This document shows positions 24,329 through 34,998 of a DNA stretch of 64,000 bases, piece after piece. The notes beneath the pieces are model-generated. The model was given only the letters and a program-made list of their open reading frames with translations, did not search any database and had not been told where the DNA came from. Numbering within the stretch: the first letter of the stretch is position 1; each line of letters starts with the position of its first letter. A program made the translations under genes and the position numbers. The stretch is from Dugong dugon (Eukaryota > Chordata > Mammalia > Sirenia > Dugongidae), in assembly GCA_030035585.1 (NCBI GenBank), contig CM057471.1, forward strand, positions 95,047,819 to 95,111,818. Reading direction: 5' to 3'.

Positions 24329-24883
24329 TGTCTTAGTCTGGTTTCTCTAGAGAAGAAAACCAGTAAAGTGTATAAATATATATAGAGAGAAATTTATATC
24401 AAGGAAATGGCTCATGCAGTTGTAGAGGCTGGAATGTCCCAAGTCCATGGGTCAGGATAGAGGCGTCTCTTGATTCACGTAGCCTTGGGGGCTGGCAAAC
24501 GCAAGATCAGCAGGTGAGGCAGCAGGGCTCTTGCTCACAGGCTGCAAAGATTGATGAATCCCAAGCTTGGCAGGCAAGACCATAAGCAAGCTACTAGCTC
24601 AAGTCCCAAGAACTGGAGGTCAGATGAACAGGAGCCAGCTGCAGGATTCAAAGTGAGCAAAAGTCCAAGAGCCTTGCCAGAATGTCCTCTTATATTTGAT
24701 GTAGGCCACACCCCCCACGGAAATGCCCTTTTCAACTGATTGGCTACTCACAGCAGATCCCATCATGGAGGTGATCACATTATATCAAATCTCATCATGG
24801 AAGTGATCACAACATCACATGAATGCCAAACCACTGAGAATCATGGGGCCCAGACAAGTTGACACACAACTTTAACCATCACA
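24329..24883. mobile_element. Solo LTR nested inside the family A LTR
   Basis: Starts TGTCTTAGTCTGG and ends AACCATCACA, with the perfect 5-bp duplication TTAGG on both sides (24324-24328 and 24884-24888). Removing it restores continuity with the 54-kb copy of the host LTR. The TTGACACA...AACCATCACA end is shared with the LTR at 60030-60401, so these two belong to one broad family. Confidence 0.85.
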
Positions 24884-25040
24884 TTAGGGAGTAACAGGTA
24901 TGACTCGGGATCAGGATCAACAGACTACAATTCAGGATCAGGATCAGAAAGCATGTAGGCAAAGTCTGGAAGCCTCCCCTGAAGGGGAGAGCACATCCCT
25001 CCCTTCTTCAGTGCAGGACAACTCTCTCAGCTTCTCTTGG

Positions 25041-25245
25041 CAGGGACAGATTACCCAACAAGCAAGGTACACACGGGCTTACTTGTGTTTACCTACCTGT
25101 GTTTATTTAGTAATCTGTAGTGTACCACATCTAGTGAAACCCACGTGAAATTGTGCACTACAGATTAGTAAGTAAACACAAGTAAGCCCGTGTGTACCTT
25201 GCTTACTGTAAGCCAGTGCATACCTTACTGGTTAATCTGTCCCTG
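25041..25245. mobile_element. Palindromic hAT-like MITE
   Basis: A 205-bp element with perfect 13-bp terminal inverted repeats CAGGGACAGATTA / TAATCTGTCCCTG and a perfect 8-bp target duplication TCTCTTGG (25033-25040 and 25246-25253). Eight-bp duplications and CA(G)G termini are hallmarks of the hAT superfamily. Inside, a long fold-back pairs 25062-25092 with 25172-25202 without mismatch (31 bp), plus a further pair near 25109-25122 and 25156-25169, around a loop of about 33 bases. There is no coding capacity. It is absent from the related LTR at 54 kb. Confidence 0.8.
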
Positions 25246-25903
25246 TCTCTTGGTCATGCAAGTCTCCTCTCAGCCCCTTGAGGACAGGCTCCTCTTGGCC
25301 AGGGCCTCTGCCCTGCTCAGGCAAGTGTTAAAGCTCTTTCTTTAGCTCTGCGAATAAGTGCCTGGAGGCGCTCTATTCTACCAGCAAGCCTCCTGCCTGA
25401 AGGCACTTAGTTCTCTGGTTCTGTGGGTCAGCACACCTACTGTAGACGCCTCACTCCGTGGGCTGGTCTCCTGGTTCTGCTGCTGCCATTTCTCTGCCGC
25501 TGGACTCTGCTGTGCTTGCCGCTGCTTCTTACTGTCTCAGGTGTTATAGCTCTCTGGCTCCAGAGTCTAGGAGGTTCTCAGCACAGGGACCCTGGGTCCA
25601 AAAAGACACTCTCTGCTCCTGGCTCTTCTTCTTTGTGGTAGTGAGGGCCCTCCCCGTCTTAGCCTCTGGGATTGGCTTCCTGTAAGCCTTGTGGGATGGC
25701 AAAATCGACTAATCCTCTGTAAGGTTCTATGCACCTTATTGGCATGGTCCCACTCCTGCACGGGGTCCATGCAAGTAGCAAAACTGTCCAATCCCCTTGG
25801 TGGGCCACAAGCACCTTATTTGCATAGTTGCACCCAATCATTTTGTGGGAGTCACAAGACCATGGCTAGATGGACCATAACAATAGTAATTCACTGCACC
25901 ACA

Positions 25904-26965
25904 CTTCCCTGTTGCTTTAGTCAGCAAATTTTATACCTGAAAGAAATCTTAGAAGTTATTTAGTCCCACCATACATTTATTAATTTATTTTATACTCAAT
26001 ATCCCTAAGTTATACAAAAGAGTTGTTTCTGCCGTTTTATGAATTTATACCCTGCTTCATCCTATAGATCATCTGTGATTTGCATGCATTCCATAATATG
26101 ATACAAAAAGAAAATTGGAACCAGAACTAGAAAATCAGGTTCAGATTGTCCCAATTCACATATAAATTAAACAGGGATAGATATTTTAACTAATTTGCCC
26201 AAAAATTAATGACAGAATCAGGACAGTGAGCATATAGTAATTCCCCTCAAGTCAGTCCAGATCCCTGGATCTCAACTCTGGACATTTTACACTGTAGAAA
26301 ACTCACAATTCTGGACTTCCTTAATTGAAAGGTCATTGCTTCCCATGATTTGGGAGCAAATAAAATAAGTAAGCAAATAAAAACCTTGCCTAGGCCAGGC
26401 GAGCCTGCTCTATTCCGAGCCAATGCACAGGCAGAAGAAAAGACTGATGGTGACAATGTTGAACTTTACCTGGGTCCCGTGCTCCTGGAAAACAGTGAAA
26501 TTGAGAAATCCCTCCAATATTTCATTTTCCAAAATCTCCCACCCTTCTGTATCCCAGGAACTGCTTACCAAACCACCTTTCTCTTTGTGATTTAGATAAG
26601 ACTTTGTTCATTCTTGCTCATGATTCCTGTAAGATTCATGGTTAACTCCCATTTACCTGTGGCAAGGACAAACACAGACCTTTCTCCTTTTGCCTGAACC
26701 TGCTGACAAGCCAGACACATATCGTCTAATTCCCCATTCTTTGTCTCATGAATGATTAGCTGAGATTAGAACTATTTGTCCTCTTGAACTAGCTAAACGA
26801 AGAGATGAACATTTCCTGTTCACCTAGCTGACTGAGACTTCCCCTGCTTACAAAACAATCCCAACTGTAATTCACCCCACGTATAACTTGTACACTCCTC
26901 CCTATAAAAGTCTAAGGAAAAACTACCCTGCTGAGACAGTCTGATCTTCATATCTAAGGCCTAAT
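25904..26965. other. Intergenic, unassigned
   Basis: AT-rich to mixed sequence with no recognisable gene or repeat that I can name. Confidence 0.4.
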
Positions 26966-27632
26966 GCAATGTTGTTGTTGTTAGTTGATTCCCACTCACG
27001 GGGAATTCATATATGAAGAGCAGAAAATTTGCATAGGGTTTTTGTTATAGATTGAATTGTGTCTCCCAGAAATGTGTGTCAGCTTGGCTTGGTCATGATT
27101 CCCAGTATTGTGATTGTCCACCATACTGTCATCTGATGTGATTTTCCTTTGTGTTGTAAATCCTACCTCTGATGTTAATGAGGCAGGATTAGAAGCAGTT
27201 ATGTTAATGAGGCAGGAGTCAATCTGTAAAATTAGGTTGTGTCTTGAGGCAATCTTTTTTGAGATGTAAATGAGCAGAGAGACATGGGGACCTCATTACC
27301 ACCAAGCAAAAAGAGCCAGAAGGACCCTCATCCTTTGGACCTGGAGTCCCTGTGCTGAGAAGCTCCTCGACTGGAGAAGATTGATAACAAGGACCTTCCC
27401 CCAGAGCCTACAGAGAGAAAGCCTTCCCCTGGAGCTGGCACCCTGAATTCAGACTTCTAGCCTCCTAGACTGTGAGAGAATGAATTTCTCCTTGTTAAAG
27501 CTTTCAATTTGTAGTATTCCTGTTACAGCAGCCATAGATAACTAAGACAGTTTTCAAGGTGGGTTCAAACCATGACAACGTTTCTGCTAGTAGTTGAGTG
27601 CTTAACCATTTGTGCCACCCAGGGACTCCTCC
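26966..27632 (-). repeat. SINE variant split by an LTR
   Basis: Minus-orientation SINE in two pieces: 26966-27042 (GTTGTTGTTAGTTGATTCCC to GCATAGGGTTTT) and 27550-27632 (GTTTTCAAGGTGGGTTCAAA to CACCCAGGGACTCC). The pieces join at the GTTTT duplication of the LTR between them. Confidence 0.8.
27043..27549 (+). mobile_element. MaLR-type solo LTR inside a SINE
   Basis: Starts TGTTATAGATTGAATTGTGT and ends AACTAAGACA, with perfect 5-bp duplication GTTTT (27038-27042 and 27550-27554). Same family as 19058, 52233 and 55570. Confidence 0.88.
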
Positions 27633-28359
27633 TGTTCCCTTACTTGTTCATGTTTTGTCTTTGACAATGACATCCACCAAAAGGCTGAGAATCAAATACC
27701 GAGACCAAAAAAAATGTAATCTAAGAAAACTGAAAGGAAGATGGGTCACAGAATTATAAGGGAAGAATGTGTAGTTGCCTCAAGGCTGACACAAATTGTG
27801 GCTCACTGTCTGTACTTACCCAACCAGGTTATTAAACCATGTCCCATTCAGCATCAGGCGAGGGAGCATATAGTGAAGGTGCTCAATAAATTAATTGCAT
27901 AAAATCTATTCATTTACTTTGGTGCTAATGAGGGGGGAAGTTAAAGTTTGAGAAAGGAAAATAAGCAGCTCCTGACAGAAGCTGGGCTGGCACGCACAGT
28001 TTGGCCATGTTATGCTGTTGGACATAATCTCACAAAATACCAACATCAGACAAGGTTACTTGGAGACCGTGATAAAGTGAGACTAAAGAAGGCTACTTCA
28101 TAATTTTGACTAAGACAGACAAAATCAAGGTCACTGTGCCACACACAAAATACTAAGCATTCTTCTCTCTGGACAAAAATGAGTGACTGCTACTTCTTTA
28201 CCAGTTTACAGCTTATCTTGCTCTAGTCTGCCCTGCCCTAAAGTTTATTGTGGTAGTCATTGGTAGAATTGCCTTGGCTTTACAGCATTCGATCTAGAGC
28301 TAACCCTGCTTCCTCAGACCCTCCTCAAAACAGGGTTTTGAACTGGTTCATTCAAGTTC
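27633..28359. other. Intergenic, unassigned
   Basis: No gene, RNA or nameable repeat seen. Confidence 0.4.
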
Positions 28360-28560
28360 GAACCCCTGTTGAGAATTTGCATTTCTACCCCAGATAAACT
28401 GAATCAGATTCTACATTTTAACAAGATCCCCAAGTGATTCTTATGTATAATAAATTCTGAGAACCACTATCATTCTCAGAATTGGTCCCTAACCAGCAGC
28501 ATTACCATTGCCTGGGAACTTGTTAGAAATGCAAATTCTCAGCAAGGGTTTGAACCACTG
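28360..28560. repeat. MER5-like hAT-Charlie relics, two adjoining pieces
   Basis: Two facing pieces: GAATTTGCATTTCTACCCCA to TTCTGAGAACCACTA, then GCAGCATTACCATTGCCTGG to GAAATGCAAATTCTCAGCAA. These are the typical phrases of the old mammalian MER5-type element. Confidence 0.65.
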
Positions 28561-29090
28561 GTTGGAAGCACTGCCTCAAAATTACCCTCTTACAGAGATG
28601 ACCCACACTGCAATTAGTAATAAATCCAACTTGCCTACTGTAGGTGTGTTCCTGATGATCTTTGGTTGAAGCGTACTGATAAGTTACCTTGGCTAAAATG
28701 GCTTGAGTTTGTAGAGGAAAACAAATCATTAGGTGGCTGCTGAAGAAGAATTAAAGAAATTTTTTAAAAAAGGTTTTTGAACTGGTTGCAAATCAAAGAC
28801 TATTAAAGGAAACTGAGTCACAGAGGGCTGTGTGGGGGCAAGACTCCTGGGCTGTGCATTTTCATCAATTTTGTTTAAGAGGGAGTTCAGAATAAATCAA
28901 TACAACTGAAAAAAATTTCTCGGATCCTATTTCTACATTCTTAGCTTCTTCCCGAACTTCAGGAGCTGGCTCTGTGTTAATTATGTTCCCCAGACCTCCC
29001 CAAAATCCATCAAGAGAGAAGTTATCCTGGTAAAAGGCCCACAAGCCTGAGACCCTTGGGCATCTGTGGAAAAAGCAAGAAGCAGGGACA
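28561..29090. other. Intergenic, unassigned
   Basis: No feature supported. Confidence 0.4.
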
Positions 29091-29297
29091 GCCTAGAGGA
29101 GGAAGGGGGTTGGAGAAACAAGATGAAGGGAGAGGGAAGGAGAGTAAAGAGAAGAGGAGGGGGGAAGGGGGGAGGAGAAAAGGGGCAGTGTGAAGGAAGA
29201 GGGGGAGAGATGGAAGGAGGGAGCAGAAGAAGGAGGGGGTGGAGAATCAAGGAAGGAGGAAGGAGGGAAGGAGAAAGAGGAGAGGAGGGAAGAGGAG
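29091..29297. repeat. Purine tract (GGA/GAA-rich), left part
   Basis: About 200 bases almost purely of A and G on the plus strand (GGAGGAAGG and GGGAGAAG-type units, no fixed period). Low-complexity DNA; the open frames in it are an artefact of composition. Confidence 0.9.
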
Positions 29298-29884
29298 TGT
29301 CTCAGGAAAAGACAACTTTGAGTGCAGTCAGTGAGATAGGCATGATATACCGACTGAGCTATCTGATTTTATTCTGGATTTCTAGACTAACAGCTGTTTT
29401 TTGATAAAAACATGTTTTTCCTTGGTGGTCAAAACCAGGAAGTGAAACCATATGCCCCAAGGGGTCTTAACTAAGTGACCATCTGCACCCCTCAAAATAC
29501 ATGTACTCAGGAAGAGTGCTGTCCGGGTGCTGTTGGCAATAAGATATTTTTGCAAAATAGACTAAGAAAATACATGTAAGCATCTTGTGACTATGATCTA
29601 AGCATCCTGTGAAACTATCTGTAATCATTAACTATACTATTAATAATCAGTAACCAATCAGTATGAGTGTTACAATATTCATTGATTTTTCTGTAACTAT
29701 CCTCCCTGTGGTTTGGTTTCTCTTTTTACCCCATCAGAATACTTGTATAATGAAGCTGCCCAGTGACTGACTACCTGGTTCCATTTTCAATGGGCTATGT
29801 GATTCCCCAATTGCAATTGTTTTAAACCCTTAATAAACCTCTCTGTTTTAACTTGAAACGGACTTCAAGCTCTTCTCTACAACA
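29298..29884 (+). mobile_element. Probable ERV solo LTR inserted in the purine tract
   Basis: Normal-complexity DNA between two purine tracts. It begins TGTCTCAGGA and ends CTCTACAACA, with CTTAATAAACCTCTCTG as a polyadenylation signal near the 3' end, which is LTR-like. Because the flanks are repetitive purines, the target duplication cannot be read with certainty, and the boundaries are approximate. Confidence 0.6.
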
Positions 29885-30030
29885 GGAAGAAGGGGGAAGG
29901 GAGGAAGGTACTTAGGAGGAGGGGGAGAAGTGGAAGAGGAGGGAGGGAAAAAGGAGAGGGAGTAAAGGAATAGAGAGGAGGGGAAAGGGGGGTAGGAGGA
30001 AGGACGGAAGGGGAGGTGGGGAGCAGGAAG
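29885..30030. repeat. Purine tract, right part
   Basis: Continuation of the GA-rich tract (GGAAGAAGGGGGAAGG, GGAGGGAGGG). With the left part it would form one tract of about 350 bases before the LTR landed. Confidence 0.9.
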
Positions 30031-30374
30031 AGACGCCCGAGTCTAAGCCCGCTGGCTGCCCAGTGGCCATGTCGCTTCACCAAGCAGCTGGGAGAACTGC
30101 AGAGCTGGACACACCCCCTTCCCCCGCAAGTTTCTCCTGGGCTTCCTGGGGTGAGAAGGCAGGCGCAGAAATGGGGCGGGGACTCCGCTAACCCTGGGAG
30201 CTTGGGTCTTAGGGAACAATGGGCGGAAGGTCTGGGTAGGGAGGGTGCTGGTGAGCTTTCTCCGGAAGAGCCTTTCCCAGCTTCTGGCTTATGCAGGCTG
30301 GTGACGGGTTAAGTCACTTCAAGCCTCTGGGCCTGAGTGGCCATGTCTGTCATAGCACAGAAATGAAATTCCAA
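30031..30374. other. G+C-richer intergenic block, unassigned
   Basis: CpG content is slightly raised, but there is no supported gene. Confidence 0.4.
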
Positions 30375-30583
30375 AAACCAAACCAAGCCCATGGCCTGCA
30401 GTCGATTCCCCGACTCATAGCGAACCTGTAGGACTGGGTAGAACTGCCCCACAGGATTTCCAAGGCTGTAAATCTTTATGGAAGCCAACTACCACATCTT
30501 TCTCCTGCTGAGTGGCTGGTGGGTTCAAACTGCTGACCTTTCTGTTACCAGCCAGTGCTTAACTTTTGCACTCTACCTGGACT
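30375..30583 (-). repeat. AfroSINE, minus orientation, long form
   Basis: Reads in reverse from GCAGTCGATTCCCCGACTCA to GCACTCTACCTGGACTCC. Contains the CCACATCTTTCTCCTGC internal block. Confidence 0.85.
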
Positions 30584-30606
30584 CCTCTGTCACATAGAGT
30601 CGCTAT

Positions 30607-30688
30607 AAATGGGTCCTAATGGATTCCATGGAGCCCTGGTGGCCCTGAAATGGGTCCTAATGGATTCCATGGAGCCCTGGTGGCCCTG
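30607..30688. repeat. 41-bp tandem duplication at a SINE 5' junction
   Basis: AAATGGGTCCTAATGGATTC...GGTGGCCCTG occurs twice in direct tandem (30607-30647 and 30648-30688), identical over 41 bases. The unit spans the flank and the first 16-17 bases of the next SINE. Confidence 0.9.
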
Positions 30689-30870
30689 TGGTTAAGTGCT
30701 CTGCTGCTAACCAAAAGGCCAGCAGTTGGAATCCAACAGCCACTCCTTGGAAACCCTATGGGGCAGTTCTACTCTGTCCTATAGGGTCGCTAGGAGTCAG
30801 AATCAACTTGACCACAATGGGTTTGGTTTTTTTTTTGGTGGGGGGGGACTCAAGTATTGGACTCCATGGC
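30672..30870 (+). repeat. AfroSINE, plus orientation
   Basis: GAGCCCTGGTGGCCCTGTGG head, AGCAGTTGGAATCCAACAGC B-box region, GAGTCAGAATCAACTTGACC tail, then TTTGGTTTTTTTTTTGG. Confidence 0.9.
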
Positions 30871-31136
30871 AACTAACAACAGCAAAAGCCTTTAATAGGC
30901 CCGATGTTTATCCTGAGTTATCAAGTGACCTTGGCCTGGAGGAAAAGAGCCAGAAGGTGTGTTTTCCCTGGAAACCCCCATGTCCCACCCTGCCGACCCT
31001 TGTCCCTGTCTGGAGTTTTCCACATGGGAGCTGGGGCAGTCACAGCAGTTGGTTGTCAGTGGCTATAGGGCAGGCTTGTGAAAAGCTGATAAGCTTTTGC
31101 TTTTGGTTGATTTATACCATAAATAACAACCAAATC
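30871..31136. other. Intergenic, unassigned
   Basis: No feature supported. Confidence 0.4.
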
Positions 31137-31146
31137 AAGAAACTCT

Positions 31147-31920
31147 GTTGTTAGGTCCATCAAGTCGGTTCAGACTCATAGCGACCCTACGTACAACAGA
31201 ACGAAACACTGCCTAGCCCTGTGCCATCCTCACAGTCGTTTTTATGCTTGAGCCCATTGTTGCAGCCACTGTCCATCCATCTCATTGAAGGTCTTCCTCT
31301 TTTCTGCTGTCTACTTTACCAAGCATGATGTCCTTCTCCAGGGACTGGTCCTCCTAATAACATGTCCAAAGTACGTGAGATGAAGTCTCGCCATCCTTGT
31401 CTCCGAGGAGCATTTTGGCTGTACTTCTTCTAAGACAGATTTCTTCGTTTTCATGGTATATTCAATATTCTTCACCAATACCATGATTCAAAGGCATCAA
31501 TTCTTCTCTGGTCTTCTTTATTCATTGTTCAGCTTTTGCATGCTTATGAGGCGATTGAAAACACTATGGCTTGGGTCAGGCATATCTTAGTCCTCAAGGT
31601 GACATCTTTGCTTTTTAATAGATTCACAGGGTCTTTTGCAGCACATTTGCCCAATGCAATGCGTCTTTTGATTTCTTGACTGCTGCGTCTGTGGGAGTTG
31701 ATTGTGGATCCAAGTAAAATGAAATCCTTGACAACTTCAATCTTTTCTCCGTTTATCATGATGTTGCTTATTGGTCCAGTTGTGAGGATTTTTGTTTTCT
31801 TTAGCTGAGGTGTAATCCACATTGAAGGCCGTGGTCTTTGATCTTCATCAATAAGTGCCTCAAGTCCTCTTCACTTTCAGTAAGCAAGGCTGTGTCATCT
31901 GCGTATCACAGGTTTTTAAT
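31147..31920 (-). mobile_element. 5'-truncated RTE with target duplication
   Basis: Minus-strand RTE 3' end of 774 bp. On the plus strand it runs from GTTGTTAGGTCCATCAAGTC to GCGTATCACAGGTTTTTAAT. It includes the reverse-transcriptase C-terminal region (LKKTKILTTGPISNIMINGE near 31800). Flanked by the perfect 10-bp duplication AAGAAACTCT (31137-31146 and 31921-31930). Confidence 0.92.
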
Positions 31921-31930
31921 AAGAAACTCT

Positions 31931-33649
31931 GGGAAGGATAAATTTGAGAACTCAGAAAATTAACTCATGAGTTCATTCAGTACCTAAATATTTATTGAGC
32001 TTCAGTTGTGATTTGGAAGCTCAAAAGATAAAGACTCAGTGCTTCCTGTCCCCCCCCCACCCCCCCCAACCCCCAAAAAACAGTTGACTCTCATCACAGG
32101 GAGGGGAGACCATTTCCAGCTGGAGAGATCAAAGAAGTTTAGAGAAAAGTAGTAATTAAGCCGGACCTTGGATTTTAAAAAAAACAAAACTTAATTATAG
32201 AAAAATGTTAAATCAAAAGTAGACAGAATAACAAACTGCCATGTACCCACTCCTCAGTCAATAATTGTCCAAGTCATTGGGCCTTGGATTTTGATAGACA
32301 GAATAGTGCAAACAAAGGCCTAAAGGGGGAAAAGTTCAAAATACGTTCAGATAAAAAGATGGCAAAAGGGTGAAGCACACCAAGAGGCCTTTAACTAACT
32401 AAATGACAACTTCTTTGAGCTCCAATTACGTCTATGAAATAAAGTTGAAGTAACTTAAGGGGTTCTCTCTAACCAAAGATGGGACAATTGGAGTACCATA
32501 AAGAATTGTGATAGACTGAACTCATCAAACATAAAGATCCAGTAGTGTCATAAGGACACCCCCCCAAAATTGGTCACTTTCAGAGGATACAAACTCATTA
32601 TTCTGAAAATTGGTAAATAAAGGGGGAAAAAAATCAAGCATTTATTCTGCCTTTTGGGCACAAACATACCACAAAATGTAACCAAATAGTCGATGAGGGC
32701 AAGTTCTCCTTAACAGAAAAATACCTAGCTTTAAAAAAAAGAAGGAATGATAGAGTATCACCATTTTGCAATCCCTCATTCTAATGGCCTGGAGTCATGA
32801 TCCAAGATTGTGTTCTTATCTTGGCAGGATTCAAAGAGCAATGAAATTGAAGAGTGCAAACGGTTGACAGAAAAGCCCCCAACAGCTACCACATTACATT
32901 TTTGCTTTCATCTTACTGATTAGAAATTACTTGCACGACCACAAGTAGCTGCCAAGGAGACTGGGAAAGTCTGTATTTCTGGGCATCAGGTACCAGCTAA
33001 ACTATGTAATGAGCATGATGGATGTTGGGAAATACCAAGAGGTCTTTACCACAAAAAGTACATGGATATTTTTCATACCTGATACAGACTCAGATAATTT
33101 AAATTTGACTTCAAGGGTTAAATTGGAAACTACAGTACTAGTTATGATGCTTTCTGCTACAAGTTGCAGAAAACTAATTCAAAATGAAGGAACAGTAAGG
33201 AACTTTAGTTACTATCTCAGGTATAAATTCCATAGGTAGGACGGGCTCAGGCATGGAAGGTAAATCAGGGTTCTAGCTCCACAAAATGGCTACTATAGTT
33301 TCAGGTATCATATTTAGACAGAACATTGCTCAGAGGCAGAAGGACCTTCTCCTATTATGCCTCTTTCTTAAAAGTGAAGAAACCTTCTCCAGATGCCTCC
33401 CAGCAGACTTCCCCTTCTGAGACTAGCCAGAACTAGATTATATACACATTGCTAAAGCAATCACAGGCAAGGAAAATAGGACTGCCATGAATGGTCAAAC
33501 CACTCATATAAGCCAGATCTACCTCTGAAACTGGAGATGGGAATCACCTTCCCTCGAGTCACATGGGGGAGGGATAGATATAGGACCACCACTTATAGTT
33601 GTGCAAGTTGTGTACCACACAGCTCCAGGGGTCCCCATTCACATGCATA
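31931..33649. other. Intergenic, unassigned, with a C-run
   Basis: Includes a C-rich stretch at 32050-32070 and old-repeat-like phrases at 33140-33480. No gene seen. Confidence 0.4.
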
Positions 33650-33815
33650 CCAAAAACACCAAACCATTGCCATCAAGTCACTTCCGACTCATAGCGACCC
33701 TACAGGGCAGAGCAGAACTGCCCCATAGGGTTTCCAAGGATCAGCTGGTGGATTTGAGTTGCCAACCTTTTGGTTAGCAGCCTGAACTCTTAACACTGTG
33801 CCACCTGAGCTCCAT
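33650..33815 (-). repeat. AfroSINE, minus orientation
   Basis: From AAACCATTGCCATCAAGTCA to GTGCCACCTGAGCTCC on the plus strand; short form. Confidence 0.9.
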
Positions 33816-34086
33816 TCACAAGCATAATCGTTGTCATTTGTAAGGTTATTATGACAAATTTCCAGCAGATGGGAGTAAAGTGCTTGCAGAAAAGATGCCT
33901 TTTTCTGATTCGCACAAAGTCAATGCAAGGAGATTCTGCTGGAAGGTGAAGGTGCTTGGTTGGTAGGTAATGAGAGTTCTGCTACAGAAAATAATCTATT
34001 TAATCGTAAACCCTTCTAAATTGTATGCGGTAAATTCTATCTTAATGAAATAATCCATTCCAGCTTTAAGAAAAGTTTTAAAAATC
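33816..34086. other. Sequence downstream of QNG1, unassigned
   Basis: AT-rich, beyond the proposed QNG1 poly(A) signal. Confidence 0.4.
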
Positions 34087-34092
34087 TTTATT
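34087..34092 (-). terminator. QNG1: Candidate QNG1 polyadenylation signal
   Basis: AATAAA on the minus strand (TTTATT on the plus strand) about 590 bases past the QNG1 stop codon, in unique sequence. It gives a plausible 3' untranslated length but has no direct support. Confidence 0.45.
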
Positions 34093-34677
34093 CAATTCCA
34101 ATGTAGTTACTCTGAGAAAAAATCCTAGGCAAACAGATATCCTAAACTGAAAATCATCACGTACAAAACCCAGTATCATTACCAATAAACAAAAGTTTAA
34201 AATAAACTGTCACAATTGATTTTGCAAGACCAACAGCATTCATACATCAAAGGCCCTACCCTCTCTCTCTCTCTTTTTTTTTTTTTTTTACTATCAAATG
34301 ATTAAGGTATATAAAAAATTACTATATTTTAAGAAAAGATTAAATGGCTAAAATAGTCTCATGGTAGATTAATTCAATTTTATAAGGCATGATTTTAAGA
34401 AATATAAGATTTAAAAGGTGAAAGCATTACTATTCCTTCATTATTTCTATCATGTGTCCACAGAAAGGATAAAAATAGTCAAAACTAAACAAGCAAACAA
34501 AGGATAAAGTTAGGAATACACAGTGACATGTCAGAAAAAAAATTTAAGTGGGAACTGGTTAATCAATTTTCTTGTTCCTGTAATCTGTACATCTTCTAAC
34601 ATCAAAGCAAAACTGTACAAATGATGATATGATAGAGAAATGCAGGGAGGTTTCTCTGGATCAGTTTACACTTTAGG
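34093..34677 (-). other. QNG1: Probable QNG1 3' untranslated region
   Basis: Unique AT-rich sequence between the stop codon and the candidate signal, with a (CT)n plus T-run at 34261-34288. Assignment is by position only. Confidence 0.5.
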
Positions 34678-34910
34678 TCAATAATATATGCAACGTGTGT
34701 GATGAAATGGAATTCCGTTCATGTCAGCCCTATGATCACGGGCATAGTCCCATAAGTAATAATCCAGAAGAATGGAATTGATCTCTCCACTAATTTTTTC
34801 ACCTTTTTTTTCAATAAGCTCCAGAAGACAATCCCGGATCAGCTCAACACACCAAACTGAGCACCCTCTGATTTCTACTTCTTGCTTATCCCCATATGAG
34901 AGCATTTCTC
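34678..34910 (-). CDS. QNG1: QNG1 exon 4 (C-terminus)
   Basis: Last exon of queuosine-5'-phosphate N-glycosylase. The acceptor TTTGTAG|GAG lies at 34911; the first two bases complete the Gly codon begun in exon 3. It encodes [16 protein letters not shown]...[12 protein letters not shown]...[17 protein letters not shown] and ends RCIYY with a TGA at 34680-34678. The charged and aromatic C-terminal helix region ([10 protein letters not shown]) is typical of this family. The frame is open throughout and the phase fits exon 3 (1 + 232 bases). Confidence 0.95.
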
Positions 34911-34998
34911 CTACAAAGGGAAAAAAGCAGAACAAGAAATATTAACACCCAATGATATAAACTCTACATAAAACTTTAGTGCAGAACAAAATAAAGTG
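34911..34998. other. QNG1 intron 3, short unassigned part
   Basis: Acceptor-side intron sequence including the polypyrimidine stretch. Confidence 0.5.

Larger units (their letters stand above)
24075..25903 (+). mobile_element. ERV-type LTR (family A) carrying a nested LTR and a MITE
   Basis: Starts TGTAAAAATGGCA and ends CACTGCACCACA, flanked by the 5-bp duplication CTTCC (24070-24074 and 25904-25908). The same repeat recurs at about 53952-54766, where the order of shared blocks is the same (AATTCATTGCAATRGCCAC, GGGGTTTATYAGG, CCTCTGYCCTGCTCAGG, GGGTCCAAA, CCAATCC). This copy is longer because a second LTR (24329-24883) and a 205-bp palindromic element (25041-25245) are inserted. The strand is given as the plus-strand reading; the transcription direction is uncertain. 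Confidence 0.75.

Noticed and set aside
29066..29404. Open frame of 112 codons
   Set aside because: Arg/Gly/Glu/Lys low-complexity product of the purine tract.
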